The notes below the pieces were generated by a model, which saw only the letters and a list, made by a program, of their open reading frames with translations, had not been told where the DNA came from and searched no databases. 64,000 bases of DNA, taken from the NCBI RefSeq assembly GCF_050003625.1, contig NC_134397.1, positions 223,076,537 to 223,140,536 on the forward strand, read 5' to 3'. A program made the position numbers and the translations under genes. This DNA comes from Haematobia irritans. Taxonomy: Eukaryota; Arthropoda; Insecta; Diptera; Muscidae. The first letter of the stretch is position 1; each line of letters begins with the position of its first letter. Positions 45,854-59,198 of this stretch are shown one piece after another.

Positions 45854-46328
45854 AATTTACCAGATCTGTATCAGGGTAACATGCGTCGGTAGTGTAGTTT
45901 TTGTGTACCAAATACACACACAACATACACACTGCATTACCCACTCTATACAAATGTCGTAAACTACTTTCTGGTGCAACTCTGTTTGTGTCAAAAGTAT
46001 ACAGCTCGCTTATGATAGAAACGACCAGCTGATACTGTCACTATTGTAAACAAAGTACTCAGCTGGCAATATATGTATTTGTCTCTATCTGTTGTTTGAG
46101 TGATTTTTAATTTATTTATTTGTCCCTCCAACAAATCAAGGAAAATAAATAAACAAATTTAAGCAAACTCACCGTCGCTCGCGATTCAATCGCAATGAAA
46201 GAATGCTCCTGAGGAACCAAGCTCCAATGCAACAATCAAACACTAGGGTCAAAACGCTTCCAACCGTGGTATATTTGTTTCCAAGTAGCAGCAACCAAGA
46301 ACACATCCGTACTGTAAGTTGCCAATCT
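45854..46328 (-). other. Probable LINE 5' untranslated region
   Basis: The non-repetitive 475-bp segment between the ORF1 start and the satellite carries no open frame of note. A promoter is expected here for the family, but none was identified. Confidence 0.4.
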
Positions 46329-46704
46329 GGAAAATAAAAATTGAACAACATTTTCTATAAAAATAAAAATTTGGCAAAAATTTTTATAGAAATAAAAATT
46401 GGACAACATTTTCTATAGAAATAAAAATTTTACAACATTTTTTATAGAAACAAAAATTTGACAAAATTTTCTATAGAATAAAATTTTAACAAAATTTTCT
46501 ATAGAAATTAAATTTTGACAAAATTTTCTTTAGGAATAAAATGTTGGCAAAATTTTCTATAGAAATAAAATTTTGACAAAATTTTCTATAGAAATAAATT
46601 TTTGACAAAATTTCTATAGAAATAAAATTTTGACAAAATTTTCTATGGAAATAAAATTTTGACAAAATTATATATACAAATACAATGTTGACAAAGTTCT
46701 TTAT
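46329..46704 (+). repeat. 29-bp satellite array
   Basis: About 13 units in the TTCTATAGAAATAAAA phase, directly followed by the left end of A8. Confidence 0.85.
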
Positions 46705-47423
46705 AGAAATAACAAGTATATACGGCCGTAAGTTCGGCCAGTCCGAATCTTATGTACCCTCAACCATGTATTGCGTAGATACTTCTACGAAAGACTGTCA
46801 TCCACAAATTTCAATTCACTCGGATGAAATTTGCTCCTCCAAGAGGCTCCAAAACCAAATCTCGAGATCGGTTTATATGGGGGCTATAAATGATTATGGA
46901 CTGATATGGACCACTTTTGGCATGGTTGTTAAATATCATATACTACCACCACGTACCAAATTTCAACCAGCTCGGATGAATTTTGCTTCTCCAAAAGGCA
47001 CCGGAGGTCAAATCTGACGATCGGTTTATATGGGAGCTATATATAATTATGGACTGATAGGAACCAATTCCTGTATGGTTGTTGGATACCATATACTAAC
47101 ATCACGCTCTTCCAAGGTGCTCCGGAGGTCAAATCTGGGGATCGGTTTATATGGGGCCTACACTGTTAGAAAAATATGTTTTTCATATGTTTCGATATAA
47201 ACAAAATGTGTTTCGGGCACAATTTTTAAACACAATATATTTAAGTGCAAACATGTAATGTTCTCAAACTAACACTAAATGTTTGGAACACATATGTTAA
47301 TATGTTAGAATATATTATGTTTGGGGCATGCATGTTTCATAAAAATTATATGTGTGAATGTAAACATATATAAATTTACAAATTTCGAGTAAACATATAT
47401 ATGTAGTGATATTGTATTCAGAG

Positions 47424-47458
47424 AGCGACAGAGAGAGAGAGAGGGAGAGAGAGAGAGT
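47424..47458 (+). repeat. (GA)n microsatellite
   Basis: A run of GAGAGA with a few interruptions, inside element E copy 3. Confidence 0.9.
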
Positions 47459-47955
47459 ATAGAGAAAGAAATAGAGATAAAAACCGGGAGGGTTGACGAA
47501 AGATATCAAATTAACACAGCGAGAGAATCGAAGGAGAGCAATTTCTGTGAAACCGCTATGTTGTTTCGGAAACTGCTTTATGATAAGACCAAAAATTTTA
47601 TAAGCTTTAGTCTAAATATTATTTAATTTAAGTCTAAATATTATTTAATTTGTGTATATTATAAAATTATTTATGTATGTTTATACTCGACGCCACGTTC
47701 TTCCTTTGTTAGAGTTTTTGAATTCCTTCCAAAATATCAAACTTTTATACCAAAACCAGTTTTTTATTACAAAATTGTTATTTTTGCAATAAAAAAATAA
47801 TATTTTATCCAAAAGCTCAGTCCATTTCGTTTATATCAAGCACTGTTTCTGACTGTAAATCTTTAATAACCCACATTTCGAAGTTTCATTATAAAAATTT
47901 AATATAGTATAAATATAAATGTGTAAATTAAAAAAAAAAAAAAACAATTGGTGTT

Positions 47956-48028
47956 TGGTCGGAGCAGGGATTGAACCCACGACCCGTTGCATGTACGGCA
48001 GACATGCTAACCACTGCTCCACGTTGCC
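47956..48028 (-). other. tRNA-like sequence 2 of element E copy 3
   Basis: The minus strand reads GGCAACGTGGAGCAGTGGTT with the B-box GGGTTCAATCC and ends CCGACCA, 73 nt. The A- and B-box spacing is tRNA-like; pairing of the ends is poor. Confidence 0.55.
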
Positions 48029-48142
48029 AACACATGTATGTTTCTGTTAAATAATGTTATGTTTGCATGGGCTCGTGGGCGCTGCAAACTATGCTATATA
48101 AATGTAACTTATAACGATAATTGTCTTCTGGTGACTATAACA

Positions 48143-48197
48143 GCTACGTAGCTCAGTGGTAGTGTGTTGGTCCTCGGTTCGATTCTCCGTCCAGGCG
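48143..48197 (+). other. tRNA-like sequence 1 of element E copy 3, shortened
   Basis: GCTACGTAGCTCAGTGGTAG and GGTTCGATTCTCCGTCCAGG. It is 18 nt shorter than in copy 1, having lost the anticodon-arm region. Confidence 0.55.
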
Positions 48198-49229
48198 AAA
48201 GGTAAAATTTAAAAAAATTATAAAATTGAATAATTTCTTCAACATTATTTGTATTACAGAAAAAGGTGCCAAGAACTAAAAAATTTCGTGGAAGTGAAAA
48301 TTATGTTAGGAAATGAGCACAATCTTCTTTGGGGAAAATTCTTCCAAGCATATAATATTTTTGGCGCAAAATGCTTCCAAAAATAGAATATGTTCACATA
48401 AAACAAACATATTATTGTTTCGGCAGTATCCAATAATATATGTGCTTCCTGCAAAATATGTTTGGAACATATGTTAGAGAGGCGATTTTTTTTGAGGGTG
48501 TATATATAATTATGAACCGATATCGACCAATTTTTGCATGGGTGGTTGAGGCCATATATTAACATCACGTACCAAATTCCACTGAATCAGGTGAATTTTG
48601 GTCTTCCAAGAGGCTCCGGAGGTAAAATTTGGTGATCGGTTTAAATGGGGGCTATATATAATTATGGACCGATATGGACCAATTTTTGCATGGTCATTAA
48701 AGACCATATACTTACACCATGTACCAAATTTCAGTTGGATCGGATGAAATTTGCTTCTCTTAAAGGCTCCGCAAGCCAAATCGGGGGATCGGTTTATATG
48801 GGGGCTATATATAATTATGGACCGATGCGAACCAATTTTTGCATGGTTGTCAGGGACCATATAGGAACACCATGTACAAAATTTCAGCCGGATCGGATGA
48901 AATTTGCTTCTCTTAGTAGTCTGAAAGCCAAATTTATGGGGCTATATGGGGGCTATACGTAAAAGTGGACCGATATGGCCCATTTGCAATACCATCCGAC
49001 CTACATCAATAACAACTACTTGTACCAAGTTTCAAGTCGATAGCTTGTTTCGTTCGGAAGTTAGCGTGATTTCAACAGACGGACGGAGGGACGGACATAC
49101 TCAGATCGACCCAGAATTTCACCACGATCCAGAATATATATACTGTATGGGGTCTTAAATCAATATTTCGATGTGTTACAAACGGAATGACCAAGTTAAT
49201 ATACCCCCATCCGATGGTGGAGGGTATAA

Positions 49230-50525
49230 AAATTCTCTAGTTCGATATCATAATGACAAAAAATTAATTTTTGTACAATGCCTCCATGCAAAATCGGAAA
49301 AAAACGTCTGCCTACACTGAAAAATTATTCGCTGGCCACGTTTTTCTGTGGAGCACTTAAATATTTTATTGGTGCTGGTTTACTATGTGTGCTCTACAGT
49401 TAAGAAAATTTCCTTGTATCCAAAGATTTTGACAAGATTTTGGCATTCCGATATTCAGGCTAACTTAGACTATTCAGTCCATGGTGATGACACAGATGGT
49501 GATGCCCATTTTAAAGCCTTAGAAAGAAGAAGAATGCTTGCGTTATATGAATACGATATTGGTATGATTTGACTAGATAGACGAATGGGCAGACGAACAT
49601 AGTTTGATCGGATCAAAGAATATAAATTTCAAGAGGTCCCAGATCAAATTTTTTGGCCTGAGAAAGAGAGAATAAAAAAGTTAGTTTTGTCCGTGGAAAT
49701 TTAGGATGACCCCCTTTCAATCTCAAATCCGATTATATAATAATTCATGTTACATCACTTTTAACTATGCTCCTTTAATTTTCACATTACATTTTATCTC
49801 AAAATATTATCACCATGTGTAATGTTCTTGTTCATGGTGGCGTTAATAACTTCATACTCATATCCATTTCATGCTCCAATAAAGTTACGCGAATATTGAA
49901 TCATTTGCCATAAAAATTCGTTGAACAATGAGACAAAAAAAAATGAGAAAATCAATGACATATTTCATACGCTATCTATGCCAAAAATATAAAAATCCCC
50001 AAATGACAAAATGGCAAAAAAAGAAAGAACACTTAAAGCCATGCCAATTGCAAAAATAAAACGAAAAATTGAATGGAATTTTTATGGTTTGAAAACCATC
50101 ATTGCCATCACGACACCATCATGCATGAAATGTCAACTAAAATATTCTCAATTGAATGACAAATATTTTACATTACTCCACCAAAATTCCAACAAACACT
50201 GTGGGCCAAAATGTTATCAGGCTATTATCAAAATCCGGCCAAAGCGAATGCCATGGGGTCGCTATAAAATTTCAGTATGTGTCGGACGTCTAAAGGCCAT
50301 AATTCGTGCCAAAGATTGCCAATTCGGACCGATCTAAACTGATTCGAATTTGATGTTATTTCCGATATTTTTTTTCTGTTGAACAATAAAATTAAAAACA
50401 AATAAATACGGACTTAAGTTCGGACAGGCCAAATCTTAAACATCCATCACCATGAATCAAATAATATATGTATTTGTTTGAATTTAAGGAGGATTTGATG
50501 ACAGACACACTGCCAAGTAAACATA
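49230..50525. other. Unassigned spacer, possibly single-copy
   Basis: There are few repeat matches. At 50400-50420 ATACGGACTTAAGTTCGGAC is a degenerate A end. The stretch 49450-49480 (GGCTAACTTAGACTATTCAG) faintly resembles the SINE tail. Confidence 0.3.
50011..50337 (+). CDS. Hypothetical 108-codon ORF, unrecognised
   Basis: Starts at an ATG and ends at a TAA. The product is basic (many Lys and Arg), with six Cys including CMKC and HCGPKC. No signal peptide, membrane segment or known domain is visible. It lies in one of the few non-repetitive stretches. No splice sites, Kozak context or poly(A) signal were convincingly identified (an AATAAA occurs about 50 bp downstream, near 50386). It could equally be a chance frame in AT-rich DNA. 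Confidence 0.2.
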   Translation: MAKKERTLKAMPIAKIKRKIEWNFYGLKTIIAITTPSCMKCQLKYSQLNDKYFTLLHQNSNKHCGPKCYQAIIKIRPKRMPWGRYKISVCVGRLKAIIRAKDCQFGPI

Positions 50526-53500
50526 TATACCAAAACTTTTTTCTATAGACGATTTTGTCCAAATTTTATTTCTATAGAGAATTTTGTCAAAATTTTAATT
50601 CTATACAAAATTTTATAAAAATTTATTTCCATAGAAAATTTTGTAAAAATTTTATTTCTACAGAAAATTTTGTTAAAAATTTATATCTATAAAAACGTAT
50701 GTCAAAATTTTATTTCTATAGAAAATTTTGTTATATAGAAAATGTTGTCAAAATTTTAATTCTATAGAAAATTTTGCCAAAATTTTAATTCTATAAAAAA
50801 GTTTGCCAAAATTTTAATTCTATGGAAAATTTTGCCAAAATTTTAATTCTATAGAAAATTTTGTCAGATTTTTGTTTCTATAAAAACTTTTGTCAACATT
50901 TTATTTTTATGGAAAATTTATTTATTTCTATAGAAAATTCTATAAAAATTTTATTTTTATAGAAAATGTTTTCAAAATTTTCAAACTTGGTCTAATTTTT
51001 ATTTCTATAAACAATTTCGCCAATTTTTTTATTTTTATTTCTATAGACAATTTTTCCAAATTTTATTTCTAGCGAACAGTTTGTAAAAATTTTATTTCTA
51101 TAGAAAATTTGGTCAAAATTGTATTTCTCAATTTTCTCAAAATTTTCTTTCTATGGGAAATTTTCCAAAAATGTATTTCTGTAGAAAATGTTCTCAAAAT
51201 TTCATTTCTACAGAAAATTTTGTCAAAATGTTATTCCTATAGAAAAAATTCTGTCAAATAATTATTTCTGTAGAAAATTTTGTAAAATTTTATTTCTATG
51301 GAACTTTTCGTTAACATTTTATTTATATAAAGAAATAAATAAATTTGTCAAACCTTTATTTCTATAGAAAATGTTGTCAAAACTTTATTCAATAAAAAAA
51401 TTTTGTCAAATTGTAGTTTCTATCAAAAATGTTGTCAAATTTTTATTACTATATAAAATGTTGTCAAAATTTTCTTTCTATAGACAATTTTGTCAAAATT
51501 TTATTTCTATAGAAAATTTTTCCAAATTTTATTTCCATCGAAAAGTTTGTCAAAATTTTAATTCCATAGAAAATTTTGTCAAAATTTTAATTCTATAGAA
51601 AATGTTGTCAACATTTTATTTGTATGGAAAATTTTGTCAACATTTTATTTTTATAGAAAATTTTGCCAAAATTTTATTTCTATAGGAAATTTTGCCAAAA
51701 TTTTATTTCTATAGAAAATTTGGTTAATTTTATTTCTTTTTGAAATTTTTTTCAAAAATATTATTTCTTTTTGAAAATTTTCTCAAAATTTTATTTATAT
51801 GGAAAATTTTCACAAAAATGTATTTCTATAGAAAATTTTCTGAAAATGTCATTTCTATTGAAAATTTTGTCAAAATTTTATTTCCATAGAAACTTTTTTC
51901 AAATTTTTATTCTATAGAAAATTATGCCAAAATGTTTTTTTTTATAGAAAATTATGCCAAAATGTTTTTTTTTATAGAAATTTATGTCAAAATATTATTT
52001 CTATAAAAATTTTTGTTTCTATAGAAAATGTTTCAAAATTGTATTTCTATAGAAAATTTTGTAAATATTTTTTATATGAAATTTTGTCAAAATGTTCAAA
52101 CTTGGTCAAATTTTTATTTCTATAAACAACGTTGCCAATTTTTTTATTTTTATTTCTATAGAAAATTTTGCAAAAATTTTATTTCTATAGAAAATTTTGT
52201 ATAAATTTTATTTTTGTAGAAAATTTTGTCTAAAATTTAATTTTATTTCTATGGAAAACTTGGCCAACATTTTTTTCTCAATTTTCTCAAAATTTTATTT
52301 CTATGGAAATTTTTCTCAAAATGTCATTTCTATAGAAAATTTTTTCAAAATGTTATTTCTATAGAAAGAATTCTGTCATATAATTATTTCTATAGAAAAT
52401 TTTGTAAAAATTTTATTTCCCTAGAAAATTTTGTAAACATTTTTTATATGAAATTTTGTCAACATTTTCAAACTTGGTCAAATTTTTATTTCTATAAACA
52501 ACTTTGCCAATTTTTTTATTTTTATTTCTATAGAAAATTTTGCAAAAAATTTATTTCTATAGAAAATTTTGCAAAAATTTTATATCTGTAGAAAATTTTG
52601 TCTAAACTTTAAGGAAAATTTTGTCAAAATTTTATTTCTATAGAAAAATTTCTCAAAATGTTATTTCTGTGGAAAACTTGGTCAAAATTTTATTTCTAAA
52701 TTTTCTCAAAATTTTATTTCTATGGAAATTTTTCCCAAAAATTTATTTCTATAGAAAATTTTCTCAAAATTTCATTTCTATAGAAAATTTTTTCAAAATA
52801 ATTTTTCTATAGAAAGAATTCTGTCAAATATTTATTTCTATAGACAATTTTGTAAAAAATTTATTTCTGTAGAATTTTTCGTCAAAATTTTATTTGAATA
52901 GATAATTTTGTTAAAATTTAATTTATATAGAAAATTTTGTCAAAATTTTATTATATAGAAAATTTTGTCAAAATTTCGATAAAAATAAAATTTTTTTCTT
53001 TAGAAAATTATGTCACAATTTTATTTATATAGAAAATTTTTTCAAAATTTTATTTCTATAGAAAATGTTGTCAAAATTTTGTTTCTATAGAAAATTTTTT
53101 CAAAATTTTATTTCCCTAGAAAATTTTGTCAAAATTGTATTTCTATAGAAAATTTTGTAAATTTTTTTATATGAAATTTTGTCAAAATTTTCAAACTTAG
53201 TCAAATTTGTATTTCTATAAACAACTGTGCCAATTTTTTTATTTTTATTTCTATAGACAATTTTTCCAAATCTTATTACTATCGAAAAGTTTGTTAAAAT
53301 TTTATTTCTATAGAAAATTTTGCAAAAATTTTATTTCTATAGAAAATTTTCCAAAAATTTTATTTCTGTAGAAAATTTTTTCAAAATTTTATTTCTATAG
53401 AAAATTTGGTAAAAATTTTATTTCTATAGAAAATTTTGTAAAAATTTTATTTCTATGAGAAACTTGGCCAACATTTTATTTCTCAATTTTCTCAAAATTT

Positions 53501-53687
53501 TATTTTTCAATTTTCTCAAAATTTTATTTCTATGCAAATTTTTCCCACAAATAAATTTCTATAGAAAATTTTGTCAAAATTTTATTTCTATAGAAAATTT
53601 GTAAAAATTTTATTTCTATACAAAATTTTGTCAAAATTTTATTTCTATACAAAATTTTGTCAAAATTTTATTTCTATTGAAAATTTT
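50526..53687 (-). repeat. 29-bp satellite array, largest block
   Basis: More than 3 kb of 29-bp units in the TTTCTATAGAAAATTTTGTC phase. A higher-order repeat is evident: the block with TTTCAAACTTGGTCAAATTT then CTATAAACAACTTTGCCAAT appears near 50985, 52105, 52465 and 53190. Some units are truncated (TTTCTCAATTTTCTCAAAAT). Confidence 0.92.
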
Positions 53688-54345
<658 letters not shown>

Positions 54346-55264
54346 GTATTTCTGTCACCAATGCTACAGATTGACCCAACATTCCAGATCTAAAATAAGT
54401 AGCGGAAAAACTATCTCACAAAATATTGAAGGTGGCATTGAAATGAGTAAAATCAATTGCCTTGCATGACTTACGGTAATGAACATTCAATTTTAGCAAT
54501 ATACGAGAATTATTTTCAAAATAAGGTTTTTGGTTATCCTTTTTGTTGGTGTTGTTGTTGCTGGTGCTGCTGGTGGTGTGTCAACCCAAGCCAACGATCT
54601 AAACGAAACAAGGTAAAACAAATTGTGATGCCACCTCAACATCAAACCAAATACGCTTTTATTGAAAAAATTTTAGCGGTTTTCTATCAAAAATAAGGAC
54701 AACAGCAACAACAAGTAGCGTATGGGTGTGGATCTGGTGACTTCGTTTTTTCTGGTGTTGTTGTATATTTGTCCACGTTTTGGTTAGGATAATTTTTACT
54801 CTGTGGTTTGACATGGATGATTGAATTTCAACTGGATTGTGGTTTTGCTCTATAACAAATAGAAATGAAAGAACAAGAGAACGACCGTATGGACAAATAA
54901 TACCTCGTATTTGGTCACTGGCCACCAGATGATGGTGTATCGTGTTCGTTGGTTGCTGGCTGCAATTTCATTAGTTTTGTGGTACTTGCGGATTTCGATG
55001 AACGTCATGCCATGGTCAACACGACCACCAGCATCAGCATCATCACTACCATCAGAGTAGTCAACACCCGAAAAATTTTGTAGGCGGGGGTGGGACTTAA
55101 AACTGAATCAAAGTATGCAACAAATGACTTAAAATTCGAAAGCAACGCTATAGTAACTGCATTTGGGCAATTAGATGGCAATGTCCAAACACAACCTTAA
55201 TACATTAGGTACTCCCACTATGGATGATGAATTGTAATGTTGAAAGGTTGTCTATTTCATATGT
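54346..55264. other. Unassigned spacer, possibly single-copy
   Basis: The sequence is more complex than its surroundings, with GTTGTTGTTGCTGGTGCTGC and CAGCATCAGCATCATCACTA trinucleotide runs. Small frames on both strands show no domain. No gene is supported. Confidence 0.3.
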
Positions 55265-55628
55265 GTGTACACTGAAAAAAAAAACTCGTGTGCCCATGTC
55301 CTTAAACTATCAACGCCATTTTTGCATGGCACGCACTTCTCTGATAGAAAGGTTTTTTTTACTTGACCAAACGTTGATAAAGTTTTCATTGAAGACGTTT
55401 TGTCCCAAGAGTTTGGTGATTTGGCATTAAAATAGCCTTACATAAAATTTCAGTTGAACTGAGGTCAACTTGGTTGTAATAAATCTGACCCGATGGAAGT
55501 CGTCCTTAAATTTGATAATTGTTGGTAACTTGGCTATAAAGATAAAAAAGTATTCCGAACAAACAGATGTGTTTTAAGATTTTATTTTAAAAACTCTTTT
55601 TAATTGAAACATGGCATGACAGGCAAAG
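55265..55628. repeat. Unclassified dispersed repeat fragment
   Basis: Begins near TACACTGAAAAAAAAAACTCG. Shares a loose layout with 2800-3140 (CTCTGATAGAAAGG, GTCCTTAAATTTG). The right side abuts the end of element E copy 2. Confidence 0.35.
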
Positions 55629-55716
55629 AAAAAGCGTGTGGAAAACGTGTACCTAAAACGTTTATCTATTTGTTTTTTGAACTTCTTCGAAAATTTGAAA
55701 CTTTTACTACCAAACA

Positions 55717-57135
55717 GGTATATCTGGCCGTAAGTTCAGCCAGGCTGAATTTTATGTACCCTCCACCATGGATTGCCTAGAAACTTCTACGAAAGACTGT
55801 CATCCACAATCGAATTACTTGGGTTGTGGTATCTTAAAACTTCTTAACATCGTTTTCTAAATTGTGAGTTAGTACATACGTGGTAGAGAGCCAGATTGAA
55901 ATATGGGGGTCGCTTATTATGAAAAGTTATGAACTTGATATCGACCAATTTTTTGTGATTGGAGATTGATTTATCTGAGGGCTATATATAACTATAGACC
56001 GATATGGACCTAGTTAGGCATGGTTGTTAACGGCCATCCACTAGGATAATGTACCAAATTTTAACTGACTCGGATGAAATTTGCTCCTCCAAGAGGCTCG
56101 AAAACCAAATCTCGGGATCGGTTTATATGGGGGCTATATATGATTATGGACTTTTGGCATGGCTGTTAAATACCATATACCAAATTTCAACCAGATCGGA
56201 TGAATTTTGTTTCTCCAAACGGTACCGGAGGTCAAATCTGGGGATCGGTTTATATGAGGACTATATATAATTAAGGATTGATATGAACCAATTCCTGCAT
56301 GGTTGTTGGATAACATATACTAACATCACGTACCAAATTTCATCCGAATCGGATGAATTTTGCTCTTCCAAGGGGCTCCGGGGGTCAAATCTGGTGATCG
56401 GTTTATATGGGGGCTATATATAATTAGGAACCGATTTCGACCAATTTTTGAATCGGTGTTTGAGGTCATATATTAATACCAAATTTCAACTGAATAAGAT
56501 GAAATTTGCTTCTCTTAGAGGCTCCGCAAGCCAAATCGGTGGATCGGTTTATATGGGGGCTATATATAATTATGAACCGATGTGGGCCAATTTTTGCATA
56601 GTTGTTAGAGACCAGATACTTACACCATGTACCAAATTTCAGCCAGATCGGATGAAATTTGCTTCTCTTAGAGGCTACGCAAGCGAAACCGGGGGACCGG
56701 TTTATATGGGGGCTATATATAATTATGAACCGATTAGGACCAATTTTTGCACGGTTGTTAGAGATCATATGCTGACACCATGTACCAAATTTCAGCCAGA
56801 TCGGATGAAATTTCCTTCTCTTAGAGTCCCCGCAAGCCAAATTTGGGGCACCGTTTCTATGGGGGTTATACGTAAAAGTGGACCAATATTGCCCGTATTA
56901 TAAATGGGCCGACCTGCATAAATAACAACTACTTGTGCCAAGTTTCAAGTCGATAGCTTGTTTCGTTCGGAAGTTAGCGTGATTTCAACAGACGGACGGA
57001 CATGATCAGATCGACTCAGAATTTCACCACGACCCAGAATATATATACTTTATGGGGTCATAGAGCAATATTTCGATGTGTTACAAACGGAATGACAAAG
57101 TTAATATACCCCCATCCTATGGTGGAGGGTATAAA
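55717..57135 (+). repeat. Composite element A, copy A9
   Basis: Left end CTGGCCGTAAGTTCAGCCAG at about 55725, no 29-bp array, about six 153-bp units (55890-56870), then the right end to GGTGGAGGGTATAAAAAA. It is inserted in element E copy 2 with no sequence of E obviously lost. Confidence 0.8.
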
Positions 57136-57323
57136 AAATTATTATTTTTTTTTTTTTAGAATAAACAAATATTTTTAATCTAAAAACACAGTCCATTTGG
57201 TTTATATCAGGCAATGTTCTTTTCTGACTTTAAGTCTTTAATAAGACACATTTTGATGTTTCATAGTAAACATGTAATATTCGTAATGTCGAAATCCTCC
57301 GAACATTTTCGGAATATATGTGT

Positions 57324-57390
57324 TCGGTCGAATTGAACCACAACTCTTTGTATTCAAGGCGGGCATGCTAACCATTGGTCCACGGTGGCC
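57324..57390 (-). other. tRNA-like sequence 2 of element E copy 2
   Basis: The minus strand reads GGCCACCGTGGACCAATGGT, then GCATGCCCGCCTTGAATAC and TGTGGTTCAATTCGACCGA. It is close to the SINE head, with a damaged B-box. Confidence 0.5.
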
Positions 57391-57552
57391 AACTAAAGGT
57401 ATGTTCCTGTCAAATAAACTTTCTTTACATAGGCTCGTGGGCGCCGAAAACTATGCTTTATTAATATAACTGTTTGACTTTTTGCGTTGCTTGTGCTTTG
57501 ATGGCTATAGCGATAATACTCTGTTGATGACAATAACAGCTACGTAGCCCTG

Positions 57553-58920
57553 CGGACCAATTTTTGCGTGATTGGGGATCGGCTATATATAACTACAGAC
57601 CGAACCAATTTTGGCATGGTTATTAGCGGCCATATACTAACACCACGTTGCAAATTTGAACCGGATCGGATGAATTTTTCTCCTTCAAGAGGCTCCGGAG
57701 TTCAAATCTGGGGAACGGTTTATATGGGGGCTACATATAAATATGGACCGATATGGACCAATTCTTGCGTGTTTGTTGGACACCACATTCTAACACCACG
57801 TTCCAAATTTCAACCGGATCGGATGAATTTTGCTCCTCCAAGAGGCTCCGGAGGACAAATCTGGGGACCGATTTATATCGGGGCTATATATAATTATGGA
57901 CCGATATGGACCAATTCTTGCATGGTTGTTAGAGACCATATACTAACACCACGTACCCAACTTCAACCGGATCGGATGAGTTTTGCTCCTCTAAGAGGCT
58001 CCGGAGGTCAAATCTGGGGATCGGCTTATATGGGGGCTATATATAATTATGGACCGATATGGACCAATTTTGGCATGGTTGTTAGAGAAAATAAACTAAT
58101 ACCACGGATCAAATTTCAATCGGATCGGATGACTTTTGCCCCTCTAAGAGGCTCCGGAGGTCAAATCTGGGAATCGGCTTATATGGGGGCTATATATAAT
58201 TATGGACCGATTTCGACCTATTTGTGCATGGTAATTAGAGAACATATACCAACACCATGTACCAAATTTCAGCCGGATCGGATGAAATTTGCTTCTCTTA
58301 GAGGCTCCGCAAGCCAAATCGGGGGATCGGTTTATATGGGGACTATATATAATTATGGACCGATGTGGACCAATTTTTGCATGATTGTTATGGACCATAT
58401 ACTAACACCATGTACCAAATTTCAGCCTGATCGGAAGAAAGTTGCTTCTCTTAGAGGCTCCGCAAGCCAAATCTGGGGATCGGTTTATATGGGGTCTATA
58501 TATAATTATGGACCGATGTGGACCAATTTTTGCATGGTTGTTAGAGACCATATACTAACACCATGTACAAAATTTTAGATGGATCGGATGAAATTTGCTT
58601 CTCTTAGAGGATCGGCATGCCAAATTTGGGGGTCCGTTTATATGGGGGCTATACGTAAAAGTCGACCGATATAGCTCATTTGCAATACCAATCGACCTAC
58701 ATCAATAACAACTACTTATGCCAAGTTTCAAGTGGATAGCTTATTTCGTTCGGAAGTTAGCGTGATTTCAACAGACGGACGGACGGACGGACATGCTTAG
58801 ATCGACTCAGAATTTCACCACAACCCACAATATATATACCTTATGGGGTCTTAGAACAATATTTCGAGGTGCTACAAATGGAATGACAAAGTTAATATAC
58901 CCCCATCCTATGATGGAGGG
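57553..58920 (+). repeat. Composite element A, copy A10, lacking the left end
   Basis: Starts inside the 153-bp part (GGACCAATTTTTGCGTGATT). Seven units are open for 336 codons (57568-58578), and the right end is CCCCATCCTATGATGGAGGG. No hairpin end and no 29-bp array. It sits in element E copy 2. Confidence 0.8.
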
Positions 58921-59198
58921 TTGTTTGTACGTTGTTTGTATTACAGAAAAAGAGGGCCTATGAACTAAAAACCCTCGTAGAAGTGAGAAAGATGTGAGGG
59001 AAGCTGCATTTAGCCAGATTTTTTTTTTTTTGATTAGTCTATATGAAATTGTTTTTACATCCTATAAAAGAATCAACGTTTATCACAAAAATTATATACT
59101 TTTCTCCCTAACAAACTTGTTTACAGCGAGAAGCAAATGGGAAACGATATTTGTTTGTCCAACATTTAGTTTGGGAGGAAATAATTAATTTATTGTGT

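Larger units (their letters stand above)
41881..46328 (-). mobile_element. Jockey-clade-like LINE, nearly full length, decayed
   Basis: Two ORFs in the arrangement of jockey-type non-LTR retrotransposons: ORF1 with a PRE/C2HC region and zinc knuckles, and ORF2 with endonuclease and reverse transcriptase. A T-tract at 41881-41889 is the poly(A) tail on the minus strand. The 5' untranslated part covers 45854 to about 46328. It interrupts a B-type repeat: the same repeat text and 29-bp satellite lie on the two sides. Several frameshifts make it non-autonomous. The exact 5' end and target duplication were not resolved. Confidence 0.8.
47161..48500 (-). mobile_element. Element E copy 3, different ends, same twin-tRNA core
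   Basis: 1340 bp, flanked by TA (47159-47160, 48501-48502), with ends CACTGTTAGAAAAA and TTTTTTTTGAGGGTG. Two tRNA-like sequences point outwards: 47956-48028 on the minus strand and 48143-48197 on the plus strand, with the same core between them as copy 1 (GCATAGTTTGCAGCGCCCAC on the minus strand). The flank contains CAGTCCATTTCGTTTATATC, also in copies 1 and 2. A (GA)n tract lies at about 47424-47458. Relative to copy 1 it is inverted. Confidence 0.7.
46705..49229 (+). repeat. Composite element A, copy A8, containing element E
   Basis: Left end ACAAGTATATACGGCCGTAA at about 46713. A short conserved block is followed directly by 153-bp units (46797-47158) without a 29-bp array. Element E copy 3 interrupts at 47161-48500. 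Units resume (48503-48950) and the right end closes at GGTGGAGGGTATAAAAA near 49229. The empty site ATGGGGCCTATATATAATTA agrees with intact units. Confidence 0.85.
55629..59198 (-). mobile_element. Element E copy 2, split by two A elements
   Basis: The left remnant 55629-55716 (CAGGCAAAGAAAAAGCGTGT, GAAAACGTGTACC) matches the right end of E copy 1 in reverse. After A9, 57136-57552 matches the next part, with CAGTCCATTTGGTTTATATC and a minus-strand tRNA-like sequence (57324-57390). After A10, 58921-59198 matches the rest (GCAAATGGGAAACGATATTT, AGTTTGGGAGGAAATAATTA), ending TTGTGTGTGG. The plus-strand tRNA-like sequence is cut off after GCTACGTAGC (57539-57548), so A10 replaced part of it. Confidence 0.7.
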
